Assembly (NCBI GenBank): GCA_044464225.1
Contig: JBIQLN010000013.1
Coordinates: forward strand, 36,561-100,560
From: 66-474 sp044464225
GTDB taxonomy: Bacteria; Pseudomonadota; Gammaproteobacteria; Xanthomonadales; Rhodanobacteraceae
DNA: 64,000 nucleotides
Reading direction: 5' to 3'
Shown piece by piece: positions 1 through 8,677 of this stretch. Under the pieces are notes generated by a model, which was not told where the DNA came from, did not search any database, and saw only the letters and a list, made by a program, of their open reading frames with translations. Each line of letters begins with the position of its first letter. The stretch's first letter is position 1. Both the position numbers and the translations under genes were made by a program.

Positions 1-1
1 G

Positions 2-565
2 GAGCTTGGCCAGAACGGCGGCATGCTGGCGCTGCAGTTGAAGCGGGCCGACTTCGGCACGGCGCAGCGCGTCGTCGACGCGATCAACACGGCGATGGGC
101 CGGCAGGTGGCCGCTGCCGAAAACGCGCGCACGATTCGCATCGATGGCCCGCAGGATCCGAACCAGCGCGTCGATTTCATTGCACGGATACAAAGCCTCG
201 ACGTGACGCCGGTGGATGCACCGGCGCGCGTGATCATCAATGCCCGCAACGGCTCGGTGGTGCTGAACCAGCGCGTCACGCTGCAGCCCGCGGCAGTTGC
301 GCACGGTGACCTGTCGGTGGTGATCAGCACCGAGAACACCGTCAGCCAGCCGGCGCCTTTCAGCGGCGGCAAGACCACGGTGGTGCAGAACAGCGCCATC
401 AACATCACCAAACAGCACGGCAGCCTCAACGTGGTCAAGGGCGCCGACCTGATGCAGGTGGTCGATGCGCTGAATGCGCTCGGCGCCACGCCGCAGGACC
501 TGATGTCGATCCTGGAGGCGTTGAAGGCCGCCGGTTCATTGAACGCGGACCTGGAGATGATGTGA
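2..565 (+). CDS. flgI: Flagellar P-ring protein FlgI, C-terminal part (5' end outside window)
   Basis: Periplasmic protein that polymerises into the P ring around the flagellar rod. Only the last 187 codons are present; the frame is open at the left edge. The visible part has the family's C-terminal pattern: a segment on shared sequence with ARVIINARNG and SVVLN, then the end motif region with KGADLMQVVDALNALGATPQDLMSILEALKAAG, here quoted in pieces (KGADL, LNALGATPQDL, ILEALKAAG). Its stop codon overlaps the flgJ start (TGATG), so the two are translationally coupled in the usual flgI-flgJ order. Confidence 0.95.
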   Translation, partial: ELGQNGGMLALQLKRADFGTAQRVVDAINTAMGRQVAAAENARTIRIDGPQDPNQRVDFIARIQSLDVTPVDAPARVIINARNGSVVLNQRVTLQPAAVAHGDLSVVISTENTVSQPAPFSGGKTTVVQNSAINITKQHGSLNVVKGADLMQVVDALNALGATPQDLMSILEALKAAGSLNADLEMM

Positions 566-1617
566 TGGCGGTCGGCTCGCTCGACACCGCACGTTTTGCG
601 CTGGACGTGAAAGGCCTCGATGGCCTGAAGCGGGCTGCCGCGAAGGATCCCCAGGCGCAGTTGAAGGAAGCGGCCAAGCAATTCGAGGCGGTGTTCCTCG
701 GGCAGATGCTGAAGAGCATGCGCGACGCCGGCTTCAAATCAGACCTCACGGACAACCGGCAGATCCAGTTCTATCAATCGCTGCTCGACCAGCAACTCTC
801 GCAGAACATGGCGGGCAAGGGCACCGGCATCGCCGAGATGCTGGTGCGGCAGCTGTCGCACCACAAGCCTTCGCAACCCCCACCGGCAGGCGATGCCGCG
901 ATGGCGATGCGGATCGCCGCGATTCCGCGCGGCACGCCGCGTTCGCTGGAAGGCATGCCGGCCATCGCCGCGACGAACGACGACGGCGATGGCAATCAGG
1001 ATGGCGGCATGGTCGCCGCGGTGGTCGCGCAGATTCGCGCCGCCGAGGCGGCGGCCAAGCCCGTCGCGCGCGCCACATCCGATTCCGCCACGAGCGTCGC
1101 CGCACCGACTGTCGCATCGAACGCGGGCGATGCGTCCGACGATGGCGAAGGCAATGTCTACACCCGCTTCGTGATCCGCTTCGTCGGCGCCGCGCGGGCG
1201 GCAGCGCGGATGAGCGGGTTGCCGGCACGGTTGATCCTCGCGCAGGCCGCGCTGGAAACCGGCTGGGGCCGCCACGAGATGACGGCGGACAACGGCGCCA
1301 GGAGCCACAACCTGTTCGGCATCAAGGCCGGCGGCAGCTGGAACGGCGCCACCGCCAACAATGTGACCCACGAATACGTGGACGGGCGCAAGGTCGGGGT
1401 GCGCGAGACCTTCCGGGCCTACGGCTCGTACATCGAATCGTTCGTCGACCACGCGAAATTGCTCGGCAACAGCGCGCGGTACGCCGCGGTGCGGCAGGCG
1501 GGCAGTCCGGAGCAGGCGGCCCAGGCCTTGCAGGACTGCGGTTACGCCACCGACCCGCGCTACGCCGACAAGCTGATCGCGATCATGCAGCAGATAGGAC
1601 GGGTGGTCATGCCCTAG
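565..1617 (+). CDS. flgJ: Flagellar rod assembly protein / peptidoglycan hydrolase FlgJ
   Basis: Periplasmic two-domain protein of 350 residues. The N-terminal rod-capping domain spans roughly residues 25-90 (AAKQFEAVFLGQMLKSMRDA, then QFYQSLLDQQL). After a low-complexity, Ala-rich linker of about 100 residues comes a glucosaminidase-type domain (about 195-345), with the conserved LILAQAALETGWGR and HNLFGIKA segments that place the catalytic Glu near residue 231. It makes a local gap in peptidoglycan so the rod can pass. I chose the ATG at 565, which overlaps the flgI stop; a GTG three bases upstream is in frame but adds nothing. The linker is longer than in enteric FlgJ. Confidence 0.94.
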   Translation: MAVGSLDTARFALDVKGLDGLKRAAAKDPQAQLKEAAKQFEAVFLGQMLKSMRDAGFKSDLTDNRQIQFYQSLLDQQLSQNMAGKGTGIAEMLVRQLSHHKPSQPPPAGDAAMAMRIAAIPRGTPRSLEGMPAIAATNDDGDGNQDGGMVAAVVAQIRAAEAAAKPVARATSDSATSVAAPTVASNAGDASDDGEGNVYTRFVIRFVGAARAAARMSGLPARLILAQAALETGWGRHEMTADNGARSHNLFGIKAGGSWNGATANNVTHEYVDGRKVGVRETFRAYGSYIESFVDHAKLLGNSARYAAVRQAGSPEQAAQALQDCGYATDPRYADKLIAIMQQIGRVVMP

Positions 1618-1667
1618 TCATGGGAAGAACATAAAGCCGATCTACGTGATAGCCATTTCAAGAGCTT

Positions 1668-1863
1668 CGTCATTCCGGGCCTGCGCCGGCTTCATCGGCG
1701 CAGGCACCCGACCGGGTTTGCAGGATTGCAAACGCGAACGCCGAAGGCGGCTCGCAGAGCGAGCGCCGAGGATGGCGCGAGTCAACCCGGCGACTTTCGC
1801 GGACGAAAGCAAAGTCGCTGGGTTCCGGATCGCGCCCACTCCGTGGGCTTGTCCGGAATGACG
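1668..1863. repeat. Dispersed intergenic repeat with 11-bp terminal inverted repeats
   Basis: The element opens with CGTCATTCCGG and closes with CCGGAATGACG, a perfect inverted pair. The interior includes GCGAACGCCGAAGGCGGC and GATGGCGCGAGTCAA, which recur at 9518-9640, and TTCCGGATCGCG with GTCCGGAATGAC, which recur at 9461-9492. It has no coding potential of its own and looks like a non-autonomous, REP/MITE-like family. Confidence 0.7.
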
Positions 1864-1913
1864 GAGCTGTTCCGGATCATGCAAATGTGACCGAGACCGG
1901 AATTCACAATCGT

Positions 1914-1940
1914 TCAAGAAACCCGGCGGGCTGCCGATAA
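1914..1940 (+). promoter_or_regulatory. Sigma-28 (FliA) promoter for flgK-flgL
   Basis: TCAAGAAA-N11-GCCGATAA. The -10 half is a perfect match to the enteric FliA consensus and the -35 differs at few positions. It lies 30 bp upstream of the flgK GTG, so flgKL should be expressed as a late operon separately from the flgI-flgJ transcript. Confidence 0.8.
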
Positions 1941-1970
1941 CCTCAACAGAGCTTCGAAGGAAAACCGACA

Positions 1971-3596
1971 GTGAGCATCTTCTCCATCGGATTGAGTGGC
2001 CTGAATGCCGCCAGCGCCGCGTTCAACACCGCCAGCAACAACATCAGCAACGTCTACACCCCGGGTTACAACCGGCAGATCGTGGACCTGGGTGAGCTGC
2101 CGGCGGCGCAGGGCGTGCACGTGCAGGGCATCCAGCGCCAGTTCGACAGCTACATCGCGCAGCAGCTGAACAGCGCCAACAGCAAGACCAGTGCACTGGA
2201 CGCCTACCAGACCCAGGTCAGCCAGATCGACAACCTGCTGGCCGACCAGGATTCCGGCCTCGCACCGTTGATGCAGAAGTTCTTTTCCTCGGTGTCGGAT
2301 CTGGCGAGCACGCCGTCCGATCCGGCGGCGCGCCAGGGCGTGATCGGCAGCGCCGAGACCTTGAGCGCGCAGTTCCGTTCGTTCGACAGTTATCTCTCCG
2401 ACATGGCCTCGGGGCTGGACGGCCAGTTGCACGACGAAGTCACCCAGATCAACAACACCGCCAAGCAGATCGCGAACCTCAATACCCAGATCGCGTTGGC
2501 CAAGGCCAAGCAGGGCCAGGCACCCAACAGCCTGCTCGACCAGCGCGACCAGCTGGTGGCGGACCTGAGCAAGCGCGTGAACGTCCGCGTGTCCACGCAG
2601 GACAGCGGCAGCTACAACATTTCGTTCGGCAATGGCCAGCCATTGGTCAGCGGCGGCAAGCAGTTCGACCTTGAAACCATGCCCTCCGCGGTCGACCCCA
2701 GCCGCATCTCGATCGGCTACCGCGATGCGTCCGGCAATCTGGTCGAGATGCAGGATTCCACTTTCAGCGGTGGCACGCTGGGCGGATTGCTGACGTTCCG
2801 CGATGAAACCCTGAACCCGACCCGCAACAAGCTCGGCCAGCTCGCCGTGGCGTTCGCAGAAGGCATCAACACGCAGCACACCCAGGGCCTGGATCTGAAT
2901 GGCGACCCCGGCGGCGACATGTTCGCGGTCGGCCAGCCGCTGGTGTATGCGAACGCACACAACAACGGCACCGCTTCGATGAGCGTCGCGTTCGATCCCG
3001 CGAATGCCAGCCAGCTCACCGCCAGCGACTACGACGTGCGCTACGACGCTGCCGGCGGCAATTTCAGGATCACCCGGCTGGACACGGGCGAAAGCACCAC
3101 CGCGACACTGGGTGCCGGCAACCAATTGAGCTTCGGCGGCGTCACGGTCACCGTGGATGATCCGTCGCAGTTGGCCGATGGCGACCATTTCCAGGTGCAG
3201 CCGACCCGCATCGCCGCGTCGGGCTTGCAGAACATCATTGGCGATCCGGCCAAGCTCGCCGCCGCCGATACCGCCGGCGGCACCGGCAACAACAAGAATG
3301 CGCTGGCGCTGCAAGCCCTGCAGTCGCAGTCGCTGGTCGGCGGCAGCGCCAGTTTCAACCAGGCCTACGCGTCGCTGGTCGGCGACGTCGGCAACCGCAC
3401 CAACATCGTGCAGGTGAACCTGAAGGCGCAGCAGAGCCTGAGCGACCAGCTCACCGACGTGCAGCAGTCGCAGTCCGGCGTGAACCTCGACGAGGAGGCG
3501 GCCAACCTCGTTCGCTACCAGCAGTACTACCAGGCCAACGCCAAGGTCATCCAGACCGGCTCCACCATCCTCGACGCCATCCTGGGCTTGCGGTAA
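1971..3596 (+). CDS. flgK: Flagellar hook-associated protein 1, FlgK
   Basis: Secreted junction protein (HAP1) connecting hook and filament, 541 residues. The N-terminus carries the axial-protein signature (FSIGLSGLNAASAAFNTASN followed by NISN and the PGYNRQ segment) and the C-terminus the matching helix (GVNLDEEAANLVRYQQYYQANAKVI split here as GVNLDEEAANL and RYQQYYQANAKVI). GTG start chosen because it gives the conserved N-terminus and is preceded by GAAGGAAAAC as ribosome-binding site. It is the first gene of a two-gene operon with flgL, 17 bp downstream, behind the promoter at 1914-1940. Confidence 0.96.
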   Translation: MSIFSIGLSGLNAASAAFNTASNNISNVYTPGYNRQIVDLGELPAAQGVHVQGIQRQFDSYIAQQLNSANSKTSALDAYQTQVSQIDNLLADQDSGLAPLMQKFFSSVSDLASTPSDPAARQGVIGSAETLSAQFRSFDSYLSDMASGLDGQLHDEVTQINNTAKQIANLNTQIALAKAKQGQAPNSLLDQRDQLVADLSKRVNVRVSTQDSGSYNISFGNGQPLVSGGKQFDLETMPSAVDPSRISIGYRDASGNLVEMQDSTFSGGTLGGLLTFRDETLNPTRNKLGQLAVAFAEGINTQHTQGLDLNGDPGGDMFAVGQPLVYANAHNNGTASMSVAFDPANASQLTASDYDVRYDAAGGNFRITRLDTGESTTATLGAGNQLSFGGVTVTVDDPSQLADGDHFQVQPTRIAASGLQNIIGDPAKLAAADTAGGTGNNKNALALQALQSQSLVGGSASFNQAYASLVGDVGNRTNIVQVNLKAQQSLSDQLTDVQQSQSGVNLDEEAANLVRYQQYYQANAKVIQTGSTILDAILGLR

Positions 3597-3613
3597 CCGA
3601 CAGGAAAACTGCC

Positions 3614-4843
3614 ATGCGCATCAGCACCCAAACCCTCTTCGCCCAGAGCATGCGCTCGCTGAACCAGCAGCAGGCGGAACTTTCGCACGTGGGCCAGCAG
3701 ATTGCTTCCGGCCAGCGCGTGATGCGTCCGTCCGACGATCCACAGGCCGCCTCGCGCGCCGTGCAGGTCGGCCAGGCGCAGGCGATCACCAGCCAGTACA
3801 CCGATTCGCGGGTCAGCGCGCGCAACGCGTTGTCGATGGAAGAAAGCGTGCTCAACAGCGTGGGCGACGCGGTCTCGAGCGCGAAGACACTGATGCTGGA
3901 GGCCGCCAACGGCACCTTGACCAACGCCGATCGCGCCTCGATCGCCAGCCAATTGGAAGGGATCTACCAGACGGTGCTCGGCCAGGCCAATGCCACCGAC
4001 GGCAACGGCCGCTATCTGTTCGGCGGTTACCAGGACAAATCCGTTCCGTTCGTGATGAGCGGCGGCGCCGTCACCTACACCGTGGCCGACCCGAGCCAGG
4101 ATACGAACCGGCAGCAGCAGATCGACGCGTCGCGGCTGATGGACGTGAGCGACACCGGCAGCACCGTGTTCCAGGGCACGCGGGGTGCGACTGGCTTCAT
4201 GGCCGTCGCCGAAAGCGGCAATACCGGCAGCGTCACCTTCAAGGGCCGGCCGAATGTCGTGGACAGCAGCGACCCGAATTTCGGGGCGCCCTTCAAGGTC
4301 GCCTTCTCCGTGGATGGCGGGGGCAATGCGACCTACGAAATCCAGGATGGTTCCGGGGCGGTCCTTCAGGCGGCGCAGCCCTACCAGTCGGGGCAGGCCA
4401 TCCAGTATGGCGGCTTGTCGTTGACCTTGAGCGGTACCCCTGCGAATGGCGACGCGATCGACGTCGATCAGGCGCAGAACTTGAACACCGACCTTTTCAA
4501 GACGTTCGAGAAGGCGCTGGCCATCCTGAAACAGCCCGCCGATACGCCGGCCCAGCAGGCCGCCCTGCAGAACACCCTGGGCAATGCGATGACCGAGTTC
4601 GACAGCAGCCTCGACAACGTGCTGATGGTGCGCGCGTCGGTCGGTTCGCGCCTCAACGAACTGGACGTGGTCGACAAGGTCGCCAGCAACCGGCAACTCA
4701 ATTACGCGCAGACCAAGTCCGATCTGGTGGACCTGGACTACAACACCGCGATTTCCGAATACAGCCTGCGCACGGTGGGCTTGCAGGCCGCGCAGAAGGC
4801 GTTCGTCTCGATGCGGCAGATGAACCTGTTCGACTTGCTGTAA
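3614..4843 (+). CDS. flgL: Flagellar hook-associated protein 3, FlgL
   Basis: Second junction protein (HAP3), 409 residues, secreted by the flagellar export apparatus and placed between FlgK and the filament. It has flagellin-like terminal helices: N-terminal MRISTQTLFAQSMRSLNQQQ and the RVMRPSDDPQAASRA segment, and a C-terminal helix with DLDYNTAISEYSLRTVGLQA. The middle (about 180-300) is a variable insert. An AGGAAAA ribosome-binding site lies just before the ATG. No clear hairpin terminator follows. Confidence 0.95.
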   Translation: MRISTQTLFAQSMRSLNQQQAELSHVGQQIASGQRVMRPSDDPQAASRAVQVGQAQAITSQYTDSRVSARNALSMEESVLNSVGDAVSSAKTLMLEAANGTLTNADRASIASQLEGIYQTVLGQANATDGNGRYLFGGYQDKSVPFVMSGGAVTYTVADPSQDTNRQQQIDASRLMDVSDTGSTVFQGTRGATGFMAVAESGNTGSVTFKGRPNVVDSSDPNFGAPFKVAFSVDGGGNATYEIQDGSGAVLQAAQPYQSGQAIQYGGLSLTLSGTPANGDAIDVDQAQNLNTDLFKTFEKALAILKQPADTPAQQAALQNTLGNAMTEFDSSLDNVLMVRASVGSRLNELDVVDKVASNRQLNYAQTKSDLVDLDYNTAISEYSLRTVGLQAAQKAFVSMRQMNLFDLL

Positions 4844-4889
4844 GCGCGGCGCGCTCCATGTACGCGAGGCGTCCGGGTGGGTGACGCGC

Positions 4890-5137
4890 AAGCGTCGCTG
4901 GAGGTTGAAATACCGGATCGGAGCGCACGCCGCGGCGGCTGCCATCTGCAATCCCGATAGCTTCAGCGTCCGCTTCCGCGTGGGCCGCAGCCGCCAGGCC
5001 GCGCAGTACGCCAGGCCAGGCAGCCGGCCGGCGATGAGAAGCCGGAACAGGTGTGCAGTCGCGTCCTTGGCTGCCGGCGCGGCCGTCCCGACCAGCGCGA
5101 TGCGGCCGAGGACCAGGCCCAGGGCGATCGCCGACAT
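4890..5137 (-). pseudogene. Possible remnant of a small membrane protein
   Basis: Reading leftwards from an ATG at 5137, the minus strand encodes a segment with two hydrophobic helices (MSAIALGLVLGRIALVG; FRLLIAGRLPGLAYCAAWRL; LSGLQMAAAAACAP). It resembles, from memory, a family of about 90-residue membrane proteins of proteobacteria with an AHLFQLLMAGQLP core. The frame has no stop where such a protein should end and runs on antisense through flgL, so this is either a gene that lost its stop or a chance frame. The left boundary given is only where the resemblance fades. Confidence 0.3.
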
Positions 5138-5403
5138 GGCCAAAGGCCATCCAGCAGTGGATCGACCCCTGCGGCGGCTTTCATGGTGGGTGCCTCCGTG
5201 CGCGACGGTCGTCATTTTGCGCCCCCGGTGGCGGTGGCGAATGCGCGGCAGGCTCTTGGCCGTCACCGTTCCGGCGCGCGGCAGTCCGGACATTCCGATC
5301 GCCTCATGCGGATGTTCGGTCGGCGGAAGCCCCACGCCGCGCAAAACCTTGTTTTCGCATACGTATGCGGTGGTCGTGTAACGAATTTTCACATCTGGCG
5401 GCC

Positions 5404-5430
5404 TGAATCGTGCTTGGGTTACGCCGATAC
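5404..5430 (+). promoter_or_regulatory. Weak sigma-28 promoter candidate for the MHYT-GGDEF-EAL gene
   Basis: GCCGATAC is a good -10, but the -35 at 11-bp spacing is TGAATCGT, which matches the consensus at only about half its positions. It lies 29 bp before the start codon. It is much weaker than the other late promoters in the window. Confidence 0.3.
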
Positions 5431-5459
5431 CCCTGAAGTATTCCTGCGTCAGTCCCCCC

Positions 5460-7559
5460 ATGATTCAAGGCACTTATGCCCCCGGTCTGGTGGGCATGTC
5501 CATCCTCGTCGCGATCGTCGCGGCGTATACGGCCATCGACCTGGCGCGGCGCATCGCCTCGACGCGCGATCGCGCGTCGCGCTGGTGGCTGATCGGCGGA
5601 GCCTGCGCGATGGGCACCGGCATCTGGTCGATGCATTTCGTGGGCATGCTCGCTTATCGCTTGCCGGTACCGACGGGATACGACCCGGGCATCACGCTGC
5701 TGTCGTGGCTGATCGCGATCGCGGCGTCGGGTTTCGCGTTGTGGCTGACGTCACGTCCGCAACTTTCGCTGCATCGCTGGATCGTGGGTTCGCTGATCCT
5801 GGGCGGCGGCATCGCGGGCATGCATTACACCGGCATGGAAGCGATGCGGATGCAGCCCGCCATTGATTACGCGCGTGGCTTGTTCGCCTCGTCGATCGTG
5901 GTGGCGGTGGTGGTGTCCGGCATGGGCCTGCGCGTCATGCACGTACTGCGCACCGCGCCGCGACACGCCCACTGGCTGCGGCTGGCGGCGGCGCTGCTCA
6001 TCGGACTCAGCATCGTGGGCATGCATTACCTTGCAATGGCGGCGGCGCGCTTCCCGGCGGGCAGCATCTGCGGCGCGGCCGGGTACGGCCTGCACGCCGA
6101 ACGCCTGGCCACCCTGATCATCGTCGGTTCGCTCGGCATGCTGACGATGGCGCTGGTGATTTCATTGCTGGACCAGATGTTGCAGTCGCGCACCGCGGCG
6201 CTGGCCAATTCGCTGGCCAGCGCCAACCAGAAGCTGACGCAGCTTGCCCTGCACGACCCGCTGACCCGTTTGCCAAACCGCATGTTGCTGGAGGAACGCC
6301 TCGCGCAGTCCATTGCGCTGGGCAAGCGCTTTGCGGTGATCTACATGGATCTGGACGGCTTCAAGGCGGTCAACGACGCCTTGGGCCATCACATGGGCGA
6401 CCAGTTGCTGGTCGAGGTGGCCGGACGGCTGGAAGCGGTGCGCCGCCCCACCGACGTGATCTCGCGGCAGGGCGGCGATGAATTCGTGTTGCTGGTCCAC
6501 GTCGATGACCGCGGCGATGCCGAAGCGGAAGCGCTGCGCCTGATCGAGCTGATCCGCCAGACCGTGGTCGTGGATGCGCAGCCGCTCCACGTTTCCGCCA
6601 GCATCGGCATCGCGCTGCACCCCGCCGACGGAGCCGACCCCGCCACGCTGCTGTCCAACGCCGATGCGGCGATGTACCACGCGAAGAAGCAGGGCCGCAA
6701 CGGCTACTGCTTCTTCGAATCGCGAATGAACAAGCAGGCACAGACGCTGCTGCAGTTGACCAAGGCCTTGGCGCCGGCGCTGGCCCGCAACGAGTTCCGG
6801 CTTCTGTACCAGCCGCAGTACGACGCAACCACCGGATCCCTGGTGGGTGTCGAGGCGCTGGTGCGTTGGCATCATCCCACGCGCGGGGTGATCGCGCCGG
6901 ATGTCTTCATCCCGCTCGCCGAACGCAGCGGATTGATCGTCGAGCTGGGGGTGTGGATCCTGGACGCGGCTTGCCGGCAACTCCTGGCCTGGCATCGTGA
7001 AGGCCATCCCGTGCAGATGTCGGTGAACCTGTCGGCTGCCCAATTCTGCAACATGCGGCTGGTGGAGGACATCAAGGCGTGCCTGGAAAAATACGCATTG
7101 CCGTCCCGCTACCTGACGCTGGAAATCACCGAATCCACCGCGATGCAGGACGTGGAACACAGCATGCGCATGCTGCGCCAGTTGCGTGCGCTCGGCGTGC
7201 GCATCTCCATCGACGACTTCGGCACCGGTTACTCCAGCCTTGCCTACCTGAAGCGCCTGCCCGCCAGCGAACTGAAGATAGACCGCAACTTCGTGCAGGG
7301 TCTGTGCGAAGGGCAGGAAGACGCGGCGATCGTGTCGGCGATCATCGCCCTGGGCAAGACGCTCGGCTTGACGGTGATCGCCGAGGGCGTGGAAACGCGC
7401 GAGCAGCAGGAGTTCCTCGCGCGGCAGGGTTGCGACATCCTGCAGGGCTATCTGCTGGGTCCGCCGACGTGGCCCGAAACACTGCACCTGGCCGACTGTC
7501 GTACCAACGTGATCGAGCTGCCGGTACGCACGCTGGAAGCGGCCGCCTCGCAGCTCTGA
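5460..7559 (+). CDS. MHYT-sensor GGDEF/EAL cyclic-di-GMP enzyme
   Basis: Inner-membrane signalling protein of 699 residues that can in principle both make and degrade cyclic-di-GMP. Residues 1-240 are an MHYT sensor: seven predicted helices with the repeated motif (SMHFVG near 58, GMHYTGM near 120, GMHYLAM near 185), proposed in the family to bind metal and sense gas or redox. A GGDEF domain follows (intact GGDEF near 338), then an EAL domain (intact EAL near 463, DDFGTGYSSLAYL, and AEGVET). Both catalytic signatures are intact, so the dominant activity cannot be assigned. It sits between flgL and fliR, which suggests a role in the swimming-to-sessile switch. No good ribosome-binding site precedes the ATG. 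Confidence 0.9.
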   Translation: MIQGTYAPGLVGMSILVAIVAAYTAIDLARRIASTRDRASRWWLIGGACAMGTGIWSMHFVGMLAYRLPVPTGYDPGITLLSWLIAIAASGFALWLTSRPQLSLHRWIVGSLILGGGIAGMHYTGMEAMRMQPAIDYARGLFASSIVVAVVVSGMGLRVMHVLRTAPRHAHWLRLAAALLIGLSIVGMHYLAMAAARFPAGSICGAAGYGLHAERLATLIIVGSLGMLTMALVISLLDQMLQSRTAALANSLASANQKLTQLALHDPLTRLPNRMLLEERLAQSIALGKRFAVIYMDLDGFKAVNDALGHHMGDQLLVEVAGRLEAVRRPTDVISRQGGDEFVLLVHVDDRGDAEAEALRLIELIRQTVVVDAQPLHVSASIGIALHPADGADPATLLSNADAAMYHAKKQGRNGYCFFESRMNKQAQTLLQLTKALAPALARNEFRLLYQPQYDATTGSLVGVEALVRWHHPTRGVIAPDVFIPLAERSGLIVELGVWILDAACRQLLAWHREGHPVQMSVNLSAAQFCNMRLVEDIKACLEKYALPSRYLTLEITESTAMQDVEHSMRMLRQLRALGVRISIDDFGTGYSSLAYLKRLPASELKIDRNFVQGLCEGQEDAAIVSAIIALGKTLGLTVIAEGVETREQQEFLARQGCDILQGYLLGPPTWPETLHLADCRTNVIELPVRTLEAAASQL

Positions 7560-7569
7560 CCGGCGCGCT

Positions 7570-8361
7570 TCACGGGATCGGCGCCATCGCCTGGATCATC
7601 GCCTGCATCGTCTGCAGGCCCTGGCCGAACAGCGCGTCGAGGTAGCGGCCCAGGTCGGTCATCAGGACGCCGAGCAGCACCAGTCCCAGCGTCAGCGACA
7701 TCGGGAAACCCACCGAGAACACCGTCATCTGGGGGGCCGAACGATTGAGGATGCCGAGGCAGAGGTTGACGATCAGCAGCGCCGCGATCAGCGGCAGGGC
7801 CAGCGCCAGCCCCGAGGCGAAAATGGTGGCGCCGGAGCGCGCCAGCAAATCGAAGGCACCCACGTTCAAGCCAGCCACGCCCACCGGCAGCGCGTGGAAG
7901 CTGAAGGCGAGTGTTTCGATCACCATCAGGTGGCCATTCAACGCCAGGAACATCAGCAGGCTGATCATGTAGAACAGCCGCGACAACACCATGGTGTTGG
8001 TGCCGGTGTCGGGCGACACGAACGTCGCGAAGGCCAGGCCCATTTGCAGGCCGATGAAGTCGCCGGCCGCCATCACCGCGGTGAACGTCACGCGCAACAC
8101 CAGGCCCAGCGCGGCGCCGATCAGGATCTGTTCGACGATGATGCCGAGCCCCGCCCACGACCAGATCGGAACCACGGGAAACGGCGGCAGGCCGGGCGCG
8201 ACCACGAAGGTGATCAGGGCCGCCAAACCCACTTTCACGGGGCGCGGAATGCTCGAATGGCCGAGCAGGGGCGCGGTCATCATGAACGCGAGCAGCCGGA
8301 AGAACGGCCACAGGAACAATGCCAGCCATCCGTAAAGCTGCGCGTGGGTGACGGTCAACAT
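7570..8361 (-). CDS. fliR: Flagellar export gate protein FliR
   Basis: Integral membrane component of the type III export gate, 263 residues, with six or more hydrophobic segments. Recognisable stretches are PLLGHSSIPRPVKVGLAA near residue 35 and the C-terminal half with AAPQMTVFSVGFP-like sequence (here SAPQMTVFSVGFPMSL). It is the last gene of the fliF-fliR operon and converges on the MHYT gene with a 10-bp gap. No distinct terminator is visible in that gap. Confidence 0.95.
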   Translation of the reverse strand: MLTVTHAQLYGWLALFLWPFFRLLAFMMTAPLLGHSSIPRPVKVGLAALITFVVAPGLPPFPVVPIWSWAGLGIIVEQILIGAALGLVLRVTFTAVMAAGDFIGLQMGLAFATFVSPDTGTNTMVLSRLFYMISLLMFLALNGHLMVIETLAFSFHALPVGVAGLNVGAFDLLARSGATIFASGLALALPLIAALLIVNLCLGILNRSAPQMTVFSVGFPMSLTLGLVLLGVLMTDLGRYLDALFGQGLQTMQAMIQAMAPIP

Positions 8362-8380
8362 GGCGTGGCCACGAAGACGT

Positions 8381-8650
8381 TCAGTGCGCCAGCAGCGGCA
8401 GGCTCTGCAGCAGCGCGGTGGTGTAGTCGACGATCACCGACACCATCCATGGACCCGCAACGATCACCACCACGCACACCCCGAGGATCTTCGGAATGAA
8501 CGACAGGGTCATTTCGTTGATCTGGGTCGCGGCCTGGAACAGGCTCACCAGCAAACCGACCGCGAGTGCGGTCAGCAGCAGCGGCGCCGACAACATCAGC
8601 GCCACCATCATCGCGTGGTGCGACAGGCTCATGACGGTTTCGGGAGACAT
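8381..8650 (-). CDS. fliQ: Flagellar export gate protein FliQ
   Basis: 89-residue membrane protein with two transmembrane helices, the standard FliQ length. Conserved features are LLTALAVGLLVSLFQAATQINEMTLSFIPKI (quoted in part: VGLLVSLFQAATQINEMTL) and the second helix VVVIVAGPWMV. It forms part of the helical export gate with FliP and FliR. It lies 27 bp downstream of fliP and 19 bp upstream of fliR. Confidence 0.96.
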   Translation of the reverse strand: MSPETVMSLSHHAMMVALMLSAPLLLTALAVGLLVSLFQAATQINEMTLSFIPKILGVCVVVIVAGPWMVSVIVDYTTALLQSLPLLAH

Positions 8651-8677
8651 CTCGGGTTCCTCGCGGAAGGCCGCCGG

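Larger units (their letters stand above)
1618..1970 (+). other. Intergenic region before flgK: repeat element plus late flagellar promoter
   Basis: This 353-bp gap between flgJ and flgK has no convincing gene. It holds a 196-bp repeat element (1668-1863) bounded by perfect 11-bp inverted ends, and a strong sigma-28-like promoter at 1914-1940. The short frames that cross the repeat have no recognisable protein and I do not call them. Confidence 0.7.
4844..5459. other. 616-bp gap between flgL and the MHYT gene
   Basis: Apart from the possible membrane-protein remnant (about 4890-5137, minus) and a weak late-promoter match at 5404-5430, I see nothing here. Several overlapping frames on both strands are open because of the high GC content; none has a recognisable product. 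Confidence 0.5.

Noticed and set aside
1646..1861. Short frames in the intergenic repeat
   Set aside because: They are the repeat sequence itself; the same frame is seen in fragments at 9461-9640 with no conserved protein.
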